This document shows, one piece after another, positions 55,661 through 64,000 of a stretch of DNA of 64,000 bases. The notes beneath the pieces were generated by a model, which saw only the letters and a program-made list of their open reading frames with translations, made no database searches and was not told the DNA's origin. Position numbers and translations under genes: made by a program. This DNA comes from Sphaerolaimus hirsutus (lineage: Eukaryota; Nematoda; Chromadorea; Monhysterida; Sphaerolaimidae), in NCBI GenBank assembly GCA_964036195.1, contig OZ038451.1, positions 2,546,529 to 2,610,528 of the forward strand. The letters run 5' to 3'. Position 1 is the first letter of the stretch, and the number at the start of each line of letters is the position of its first letter.

Positions 55661-56380
55661 GCTGAAAAGTCCCTTGACAGTGCTTGCCATTCGCGCTAGG
55701 GGTAAGCTACGGTCATAAAATTTTAATGCATCAATATATCAGGTGTTTTGAGTTTTCACGCAAAATTTCACTCCTCTAGCTCCACCCACTAGGGAACTGT
55801 GGGGGTTACAATTTCAGTCATTTTGTGCTGATGTGCTCTAGCTCAATGCTGCTTTATGTTGTGATCATGATACTTTGGCTAGTGTAAGCCACCAGTGTTG
55901 GCAATGTGGCAGCACTAAACAACATTAGCTATGATATCATAAGCCTAGTCCATATTGCCATTACTGTCATTACTCTCACTACCAAATTTATCATTCTGTT
56001 AATACAGGTTAATATTTACAGGATGCATTTTGCATGCACACTGCTGTTGAACACAGGTAATGTGTTCACTGCAGATAAGTAATGAAACATAGGGAAATGT
56101 TATTCACATGATTCATTTACTGCACATTTCAAAACAACATTAAAATCACTGCAATACAACATCATCTCATGTGTAACATTATCGTAAAATGTAAAACTTC
56201 TAATATTTAAGTTGACATTCTTATGTTCGCTTTTATATTTTAGTTAATTCAACTTATCAATATTCCATTTCAGTTCACATTCCATTTTTTAACATCTTCA
56301 CATTCGTCATTTAATATCTCAAGCGATCTTGTTTACAACGTGCGCTTTACGTTGTTCACATATTTAGATCTTAGTCATTG
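55661..56380. other. Intergenic DNA upstream of the second BEL element
   Basis: AT-rich with no coding signal. The left border of the following LTR may fall in this stretch, but I cannot fix it without the partner LTR. Confidence 0.35.
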
Positions 56381-57258
56381 CTCACATTCCGCCACATTTC
56401 CTTGACAAGCAGCACGCAAATACGCCGACATGTTTATGTTAAGCGGCGGGCTCGCCCCAAGCGAGGGGCCGGGCACGCGCGCCATTTCAAATGCTGTCTG
56501 GCTTGTCTCACATTTTCACTATCTTGCCAGTTTAGCTCGCTTTTCATTGGAAGAGCGAGCGGGCAAGGATTGAACTTTTACAATTGGAAATGTTGGGTAA
56601 AAATCGGAGATTAGAGCCGACCGATTGGCGCCAAGCTAGTCGCCATCGGTCTGGCCCTTAAAAGCCGATTTCACAGCTAAAATCGGCAGTGTTTGCAACC
56701 TCGTCAACTTCACACGAATCTCTTCCTAGGATCTAAATAAGCGCCGTTGTCACTTTTATTAAGTCGCTTATTTTTGGTGCTAAGTTTTAACCCTTGGTGC
56801 TTTAAGTCACCTCAGTGCTTTATTCACACCCGTGCTGTTGTAGGTGCTTTATTCACAACCGCGCCACTTAATTATTGCCTTTTGTTGTAATTAAGTGCCT
56901 TTTTTAAATTGCCTTATTTCTTCGGTAATTTGAGCTTTATTTACATTTCATTTAAGTAATTAATTTAGTTGTAAATTAATTCCTATATTTACGTATATTT
57001 TATTTGCATTTATTTCTCTGTATTCAATTGTCTAAATAAAAACGTTCGTCAAAACCTCTTGAAAACAATCTAAATTTGCTTCACACTAACTCACGTCAAT
57101 TCACTTCAACTCAACTAATCACATTGATAAAATAGCGGAACGTCAACTAAGAGACGACGCTTCACGTCAACATTCATCCGTTCACATTTGTCCTCTTCCT
57201 CGGTTAGGAATAGGAGCTCGTTCACAAGTCAACTCAACAAGTTCTGTATTATTTTACA
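56381..57258 (+). repeat. Probable 5' LTR of BEL element 2 (left limit uncertain)
   Basis: The right limit is firm: TTTACA at 57253-57258, followed at once by the primer site. An AATAAA at 57035-57040 is a plausible polyadenylation signal. The start given is a guess. The sequence does not resemble the LTRs of copies I-III. Confidence 0.5.
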
Positions 57259-57276
57259 TGGCGCAGCGAGCAGGGT
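57259..57276 (+). promoter_or_regulatory. tRNA primer binding site of BEL element 2
   Basis: TGGCGCAGCGAGCAGGGT, identical to the primer site of copy II and, from memory, complementary to an animal tRNA-Ser 3' end. Confidence 0.85.
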
Positions 57277-57512
57277 GACTAATTAACTAATTGGTCACTC
57301 TAATTAAGTTGTCTCGCGCGAAATTTCATTGGAAATTGTTTGTCACAACACGAGGTTACGTTTGGACGCAAAATCGTTAGTAACGTGTGCCTATTTACTT
57401 ACGATTTTATAAGTACAAGTCACAAGTATCGAAATATTTATTTTTATTTTTTTATTTCGTTCACAGCTAGCTACCACTTTGCTAATAAGCAATAAATCGA
57501 TCGAACTTTGCT

Positions 57513-58928
57513 ATGGCCGACGAACGCTTACGCGCTCTGCGAGGCGCATCCGGCGCCTCAGCTATGCCTTCGAGCAACGTAGATGAGTCCGACACAACTC
57601 ATCCGTTGACTCAGCATAGCCGGGCGTTGACTGGAGTGCGCACTGGCGTATTGCGATTCACAACTAAACCGATTCCTAAAATCGTCAAGGACGAGTCACA
57701 ACCCGCCGTCGTAAATTTGCGCGCGGCGGAGGAAGTATTAGAATTACTTCAAGCATACGTCTACCAAGCCGAGCTGAAACGCTCGGACCTGTCCACAGCT
57801 ATGGACAGATTCACATCTATTGTTCAAGATTACATCACAAGCTTGGACAGAGAACAAGACGGTGCGGCCGAAGAGGCAAAGAGCGCCAATGCAAAATTGG
57901 AACGTGCGCTCTACTCGGGCTCGAACAACGCGACGATACTCATGGATGAGCTGGAATCGAAGATGGCGTCTGCCCAAGCGCAAATCAAATCCGCGGAAAG
58001 GTTGATACTTTCCCTGAAAGGTCAGTCCACTGTTGATTTAACTACTCAACCCCCTTCACAACCACCCCTCAATGTCACAACGGGAAGTAGTTCTCAACCT
58101 TCACAACCGGAAACTTTATTAAAGTTACCTAAAATCGAGCTTGCTAAATATAACGGCGATCCGTTAGAATGGGCAGCTTGGTGGGAAATTTTTCGAGCTC
58201 AAATTCACGACAGAGCTACTTTGTCAAACGGTATGAAATATACGTACCTCAAGCTCAGCCTCACCGGTCCAGCAGCAGAACTGCTGGCCGGATTAAAAAG
58301 TGATGGTCATGATTACATCACAGCGGTCACCATGTTAAAGTCAAACTTTGGTGAAACGCATAGGGTACAAGCAGCCCTTTGGGATAAATTGTATTCACTC
58401 GAAAAGCCTTCGTCAAGAGGAGACTCCCTCACAAATTTCACACGAACCCTTTTGTCAACTCTCAATCAACTAAAAGAAAGGGGTGAAAGTGTCGATTCTG
58501 GTGCAGTTTTAAGAATAATTTGTGGTTATCTCCCCGATAATATTGTTCTTGCCATCACAGAAGAACACCGGAATTCGATGCGCACTGCGGCAACCGACGA
58601 CACTGAACTCACAGTCGTCAGGTTTGTTGATGCATTAACTACCATTGCTCGTGCTCGGTTAGATGCGATGAAAACTGAACAGTCAAGTTCACAACCTTCA
58701 AATGTTGTTCAGAAATCACAAAATTCATCGTCAAAAAAGCCACAAAGTGGAGGTGGTTGGCAACAGCAAAAGAAAAAGGGAAATAAATCACAAAATACTT
58801 TTTCTAAGCAAAAACCTATTCACAACACGGTTGCTTTTGCTGGTACAAATGCTAACGTTGGTAAACAACAAGGAAAATTTAAAAATTCCACTCAACCCCC
58901 CCAGAACTCCTGCGAGCGGAGCGACTAA
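57513..58928 (+). CDS. BEL/Pao Gag (element 2)
   Basis: 471 codons from ATG at 57513. Residues 70-170 are helical and coiled-coil-like; 205-350 are the DUF1759-type capsid region (WAAWWEIFRAQIHDR); the end is Gln/Lys-rich. The frame ends at 58928, just after a C run at about 58894-58902; the zinc knuckles continue in the next frame. A length change in the C run is the simplest cause; a programmed frameshift is possible. Confidence 0.85.
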   Translation: MADERLRALRGASGASAMPSSNVDESDTTHPLTQHSRALTGVRTGVLRFTTKPIPKIVKDESQPAVVNLRAAEEVLELLQAYVYQAELKRSDLSTAMDRFTSIVQDYITSLDREQDGAAEEAKSANAKLERALYSGSNNATILMDELESKMASAQAQIKSAERLILSLKGQSTVDLTTQPPSQPPLNVTTGSSSQPSQPETLLKLPKIELAKYNGDPLEWAAWWEIFRAQIHDRATLSNGMKYTYLKLSLTGPAAELLAGLKSDGHDYITAVTMLKSNFGETHRVQAALWDKLYSLEKPSSRGDSLTNFTRTLLSTLNQLKERGESVDSGAVLRIICGYLPDNIVLAITEEHRNSMRTAATDDTELTVVRFVDALTTIARARLDAMKTEQSSSQPSNVVQKSQNSSSKKPQSGGGWQQQKKKGNKSQNTFSKQKPIHNTVAFAGTNANVGKQQGKFKNSTQPPQNSCERSD

Positions 58929-60693
58929 TCAAAAGCAGTTTTCACAACCTGCTGCTGATTTTCGCAAGCCGAAGTTCAAGTGCTTGTTCTGTGGCATTAA
59001 AGAGCACTACACCGTCGATTGCCCTCAATACGTCACACCGAAAGAGCGCATCGATCGGCTGCAAGCTTTGGGCGAAGTGTGCACGCAGTGCACACGCAGA
59101 GGTCATCAAACAGCGCAGTGCACTCAACGATTGAGTTGCTACTACTGTCGCCAAATCAATCAGCATCACAGGGCGGTCTGTCCTAACAGACCGGCACCCG
59201 GACGGCGTCAGGTAAACAATTCACAAAATAAAGCCTTTGTCACAGCAACGAGCGCTAATTTTGTCAACGCTCAGGTAATCACAACGGGCGCGGCTTCGTC
59301 CCAAGCGCCGCCATCGTATCCGGCTTCACACACGGAACCGATGAGCGTGCGCGTCATTCCCCCGGACGACAACGATTTCCGGTGGGGACAGCAGACACTG
59401 TACCAGATGGATATGGACGGCCCGCTGGACATGGGCGAATGGCCGAAGCCCGCGAACGAGCTCCAGGCGAGAGCTCAGGAGGAAGCCCGCAAGTATCACA
59501 GCGAAAATGAGCTGTGGACGACGCTCCACGCCGGCCTCATCAAGGACGGCATGGACATGGAGACTGTCGAGGCCAAGATACGCGGCTTCCAACAGAAACG
59601 GTATGAGGTGTACCCACACCTCAACCTGAACCAAATGTCATCATCGGTGCCACTTCAACCCAGTCACAGGCCCACGGTGGAGGTACTGGGCGCACAGGCG
59701 GGTTACGAAAACCCCAACGCCGCTACCAGGCAGCAGGCCGAACAAGAATGTGAGTTCAATTTTGCGCCTATTGTTCGTTTGCAAGTGGCCCAGGCTTCAT
59801 TAATTAATAAAGACGCTGAACTAAATCGAGTCACAGACCCTTTGTTAATATTCTTTGACACTGGATGCGAATATTCATACATCAAAGCATCCGTGGCAAA
59901 TGAGTATAACTTTGAAAACAAAGGAGACATTGTTCTTCAAATGAACGTGTTTGCGACAAAAACGCCTGTCACAGTCAATACGTTTTTGATCGAGGCCGTC
60001 ATGCCTATTTACAAACACGTCGACAATAAGGGCAATATGTTACAAATTCCGCTCACATTGTGTGTGGTCGATAATTTGGCAACATATGCATGCCCACCTC
60101 CTTTGTCACAAGAAGACAAAACAGTCATTTACGTTGTGTACGGTAAACATGCACAAGAACAATTCGCGGAACCGCTCGAATTGACGGAAATGACTGATGA
60201 GTTTTGTCACAAACTATGTCAACCAGATGTGGTCATTGGTCAAGACTATTATTGGAAGTTCGATATTCGACCAACAGAAGTCGAACTCCCATCTGGATTG
60301 ATAGTAGTTGAATCAATACTTGGATTGATGCTTGGCGGAAATGTGTCATCACAGTCATTTGTCACAACACCTGACATCATGCCGCATCAATTCATGGTAT
60401 CATGCTGTTCACATGCATCATCAGCTGTTGCTGTTGGTCAAGAGACATTATTTCAATTTCACAGTCTCGAGTCAATAGGCATCACAGATGATCCATTGTC
60501 ACACGATGACGACATAGCGGAACAGTTAATTCTGGAATCAATTACATTCGATCCAGAAACTGGACGCTATAGCGTAGATTGGCCATTCAAATCAACAATT
60601 CACGAATTGCCAACCAACAATGCAGAAGCATTTCGACGCTTTCTGTCATTGTTGAAACGGTTTCGAAAAGATCCCGATTTATTCGCAACATAA
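58929..60693 (+). pseudogene. BEL/Pao zinc knuckles, protease and RT start (element 2)
   Basis: This frame is open from 58702 and overlaps gag. Three CCHC-type knuckles lie at 58980-59195. A low-complexity acidic region follows, then a retropepsin-like protease with DTG at 59857-59865, and the region before RT. A TAA at 60691-60693 interrupts it; homology continues in the same frame afterwards. Confidence 0.85.
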
Positions 60694-61974
60694 GCTAAAG
60701 TCATCTCTGATCAACTTCACAAGGGCGTCATAGAACTCGTCTATGGTTCACAAGACGGTTTGCAAGAACACATCTTGCCACACCAACCTGTCATCACACC
60801 TGGCAGATCGACAACATGTCGAATAGTGTATGATGGTTCTGCAGGCAAGCCAAGTCTCAACAATTGCTTATTTCAAGGCCCAGTTCTCACACCACTGGCG
60901 CTCGGATTAATGCTCCGTTTCAGAGCCGGAAAAGTGGTGCTATTAGCAGATATTGAGAAAGCATTTTTACAAATTGCTCTTCACCAAAAATCACGCGCTT
61001 TCACAAAATTTTATTGGCTGCGTGATGACACTATTCCGACTCACGAAAACAACATTCAAATGATGCAATTCACAAGGGTGCTATTTGGTCTCACATGCAG
61101 TCCATCCATTTTGTCGACTGTTATCAAATATCACCTGGAAGAGGAACTAGCTTCCATGCATCCCGCTGATTCACACGAACAAGCGAAATTGGAGTTGTTG
61201 CTCAACAGCATTTACGTTGATAATTTAGTTATCAGCGTAGATGATGAAAAATATGCAATCCAGCTCTATCGTTTAATTAAAGCTGTTTTTGCAAGAGCAA
61301 ATTTCAACATGCGCGAATGGATGACAAATTCGCGTGTTGTTTCTGAGAAAATCAAACCTGATGATCTCAATCCGAAACAGTCACAATATATCAAAGTTAT
61401 GGGTCTTGTTTACGATCACATCGAAGACACCATCGCGGTGCCAGCTCCAAAGAAAGATTTCACACTCATTGTCACAGCCACACGCCACAATCTGAACAAA
61501 TTGCTGGCTTCAACATATGACCCTATTGGCATCACAGCGCCCGCATTATTTCGGTTGAAATTTCGTGTGTCACAAATAATTCAAAGGTGCAATATCACAA
61601 CCTGGGACGAACTCATCGAAGATTCAGAGGCGGATGACTTACTGGACGATTTGAAACGACATCTCTCGTCCATTAGTCAAATCAAATTTCCGTGCTCATT
61701 TCACTCTTTTGGCATTGATGTCAAAGACAAAACACGTCCATTAGAGTTACATGTGTTTTGTGATGCCTCAAAAGACGGATACGCCGTTTGCGCTTATTTG
61801 CGTCAACAAGCGATTTCACCTGATGAATACGGCTATGAGGATGACCGATATTTTAGTGGTTTTCTCACAGCTCGCACAAAACTAGCCCCACTTCCGTCAA
61901 AACAAGGTCAACCCCTCACAATCACATGCTTGGAATTGCTCGGTGTCACAATTGGTGCACAGCTCATCGATTAG
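60694..61974 (+). pseudogene. BEL/Pao reverse transcriptase and RNase H start (element 2)
   Basis: In frame with the preceding piece. Contains LPHQPVITPG, DIEKAFLQIAL and YVDN at 61213-61224, followed by the BEL-type RNase H region (FCDASKDGYA). A TAG at 61972-61974 stops it, with RNase H homology continuing after. Confidence 0.85.
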
Positions 61975-62869
61975 TTACATCACGAACTCGTTGAGCTAGG
62001 TGGATGGAAAATTCACAGCAATTTCCTATGGACCGATAGTACAGTTGTCATCGGCTGGCTATATACTTCAAAGCCGCTGGCTACTTTTGTCAACAATCGG
62101 GTCACAAAAATCCATTCATTTATGTCAAAGCACTGCATTCAAATTTGCAAAGTTGCTACAAAAGACAATCCAGCTGACATCGCGTTGCGGGGATGTACTT
62201 TTGATCAACTGATGATCGAAACAATGTGGTTCACAGGATTATCATTTTTCGCTGAACCTTCACAACAGACATTGTTGACATTTCGCAATATCAAGCTCAA
62301 CCTGTCACCGAAGAGCTTGAGAAAGGCGACACTCACATAAGTCGACCTTTATATGCTGGTGCAGTAACTTCACAGCCTGCTTCACAGCCTGCTAATGCTC
62401 TTGCACAACAAGAGCCTGTCAATTTGGACCCCAATTTGTCACAAAATGTCACTCCTCAAAATCCGTTTGTTGAAAGTCGGCAACGTCACATCCCATCAAA
62501 TCCTTTCGAAATAGATATTCGACGATTTTCAACACTGTCAAAATTGTTGCGCACTGTCGTTTATTTCCTTTGTGTCAAAACATATTGGCTCAATCGCTCT
62601 ATGCACAAAGCTGCAAAACGCAACAGCGAATATTTGTCAAAACCTATCACACAAGCCGATCTGAATGAAGCATTTGGACATGTGTTGTGCATTGCACAAG
62701 CGGAGGAATGTGCCAGTTGCATTTCACAAGCGCAACTGGGCAAGCACCACATGCTCAAATGGGACGCATGGAATAATTTATTATATTGTGTCACGCGTGT
62801 GTCTCACAAAGAACACCGAAACCCTTCGTTGTTTTACTACCTACCAAAAACTGATGGTTAACAACGCTT
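61975..62869 (+). pseudogene. RNase H end and linker (element 2)
   Basis: Homology to copy II continues in the original frame (WTDST near 62030, NPAD near 62166) to a TAA at 62338-62340. It then shifts frame at about 62424 (RRFSTLSKLL) to a stop at 62859-62861. The reading frame changes again at about 62865. Confidence 0.75.
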
Positions 62870-63904
62870 GTGGTTACTCATTTTCATGAGCTTGCTGGTC
62901 ACAGTGGCATGCTTCACACCTTAGCGGATTTACGCGAACACTGCGGGTTGTCAAGTGCCAAGCAGGTAGTTGCGAAAATTTTGCGCAAATGCGTCACATG
63001 CCGCAAAGCGGAAGGAGGTCCATTCACATTACCTGATTTTCACATGTTACCTGTCACTTGAACTCAATCACAAATCAAGCCATTTCAGCATGTTGGCATT
63101 GATTATATGGGACTGTTAGTTTATTCACAGAACGGTGTCCGTCACAGTCAACACATTTTGTTGATAACATGCTTCAGTACACGCGCTATTCATTTAGAGT
63201 CAGCCAATAGTGTTTCGACAGCCGACACAATTATGGCTCTAAATCGCTTCATTTCGCGTCGCGGCATGCCGGACACAATTTGGTCCGACAATGCCCCCGC
63301 GTTCAAAAATTGTGTCAAATTGCTGCCGGACGTAAAATGGCATTTTATCACAGCCAATAGTCCCTGGCAGGGTGGCGTGTACAAACGCATGGTCGGCTTA
63401 GTCAAACGCTTGCTTAAAAAAGCATGTGGCTGACGTTGTCTCACATGGCATGAATTCCTCACAGTCATGCTTGACGTAGAATTCTCCGTCAACACGCAAC
63501 CATTGTCATATTTATCAAACACAGACATTGGTGCTGCGATACTCCGCCCAATACATTTTCTTTGGGGCACCCCACCACCATGTTACATGGATGAAAAACG
63601 TGAGTTGGAACTCAATTCCACCACGATTAAGCCCATGCAAAAAATTCCAAAAGAGGAATGGGATGGGCCAACTGATGGATCTTTCAATCTAACCCCTTCA
63701 CAAATTGAAAAATCCTACACATTCACACCCCCACGTGTCAATGACGTCAATTGCATTGACGAAATTGCACTCAACTCTGTGCCTGAAAAGGACAGAGATG
63801 ACATCATATTACTTTGGGATCAAATTCGTCACAACCGTGAAGTGCTCTGGTATGAGTGGTCGCATCAATATATCGACCAACTCAAAGATCAAGCTAAAAA
63901 TTAA
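62870..63904 (+). pseudogene. BEL/Pao integrase (element 2)
   Basis: The HHCC zinc site lies at about 62870-63010. The integrase core has Asp in GIDYMG near 63097 and Asp in WSDN near 63286, but the third catalytic position is Lys (GGVYKR, AAA at 63383-63385) where copy II has Glu. TGA stops at 63059-63061 and 63431-63433 interrupt the frame. After 63467 the C-terminal integrase-associated domain follows to TAA at 63902-63904. The enzyme cannot be active. Confidence 0.85.
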
Positions 63905-64000
63905 TGCTTGAAAAAGGGCACTATCAACGAGGCTCCCAAACGTGGCCAAGTGGTGTTAATCATTGTTGATAGACAACCACGTGGTATGTGGCAAATGGGC
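63905..64000 (+). pseudogene. Remainder of integrase C-terminal domain, cut by window end
   Basis: Codons after the TAA still match the RGQVVLI and RGMWQMG pattern of the copy II domain, so the stop lies within the domain. Confidence 0.7.

Larger units (their letters stand above)
57259..64000 (+). mobile_element. Decayed BEL/Pao element 2 (internal region, right end outside window)
   Basis: Order: primer site, leader, gag, zinc knuckles, protease, RT, RNase H, integrase, C-terminal integrase-associated domain. All coding parts are recognisable, but frames are broken by several stops and shifts. It is clearly diverged from copies I-III and is a separate lineage. The 3' LTR and any env lie outside the window. 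Confidence 0.9.

Noticed and set aside
55356..55718. Tyr/Leu/Ser-rich frame
   Set aside because: Produced by translating the CTATCTATC minisatellite and G/C runs.

Overview
The window is animal nuclear DNA, most likely from an invertebrate. It is AT-rich and carries multi-exon genes with GT-AG introns. It also holds several BEL/Pao LTR retrotransposons, a group known only from metazoans, and dense short inverted-repeat DNA. I see no rRNA, tRNA, CRISPR or prokaryotic features. Layout: (1) 1-1890, the 3' end (env tail plus 3' LTR) of a BEL/Pao element on the + strand. (2) 2.2-10 kb, a large inverted duplication holding a partial gene C (- strand) and the 5' part of gene A (+ strand). (3) 8294-14327, gene A, for which I could join 13 exons in phase into about 874 codons: N-terminal coiled coil, an exon of ten 6-residue repeats, a conserved unknown domain, a PHD-like zinc finger, and a C-terminal domain whose Cys, His and Asp motifs look like a papain-fold (deubiquitinase-like) peptidase. 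(4) 34053-15687 on the - strand, gene B, a diverged paralogue lying tail to tail with gene A. It is split by a 12,609-bp BEL/Pao insertion (19540-32148, TSD CAAGT, two 1319-bp LTRs) placed exactly at an exon/intron junction. (5) 34-38.7 kb, intergenic repeats. (6) 38744-46888, gene D, a multi-exon gene for a membrane glycoprotein with signal peptide, a basic site followed by a hydrophobic Gly/Ala stretch, a Cys-rich ectodomain and a C-terminal TM exon; an env-LTR fragment of the same BEL family sits in its third intron. (7) 47-55.7 kb, foldback elements, two tandem minus-strand membrane-protein genes or fragments (E and F) and GC-rich minisatellites. (8) about 56 kb to the end, a second, decayed BEL/Pao element on the + strand, cut by the window edge. 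The env of the first BEL family has a Gly/Ala-rich membrane-proximal segment, one TM helix and a Cys-rich, basic cytoplasmic tail. This resembles class III (gB-like) fusogens, such as the Jingchuvirales glycoproteins known to have been captured by BEL elements; that link is inference. The best candidates for something undescribed are the gene A/B/C family and the intron-containing glycoprotein gene D. A third is the set of short repeats that share ACCGTATTT ends but carry different internal words. Exon limits were read by eye from splice sites and phase, without transcripts.
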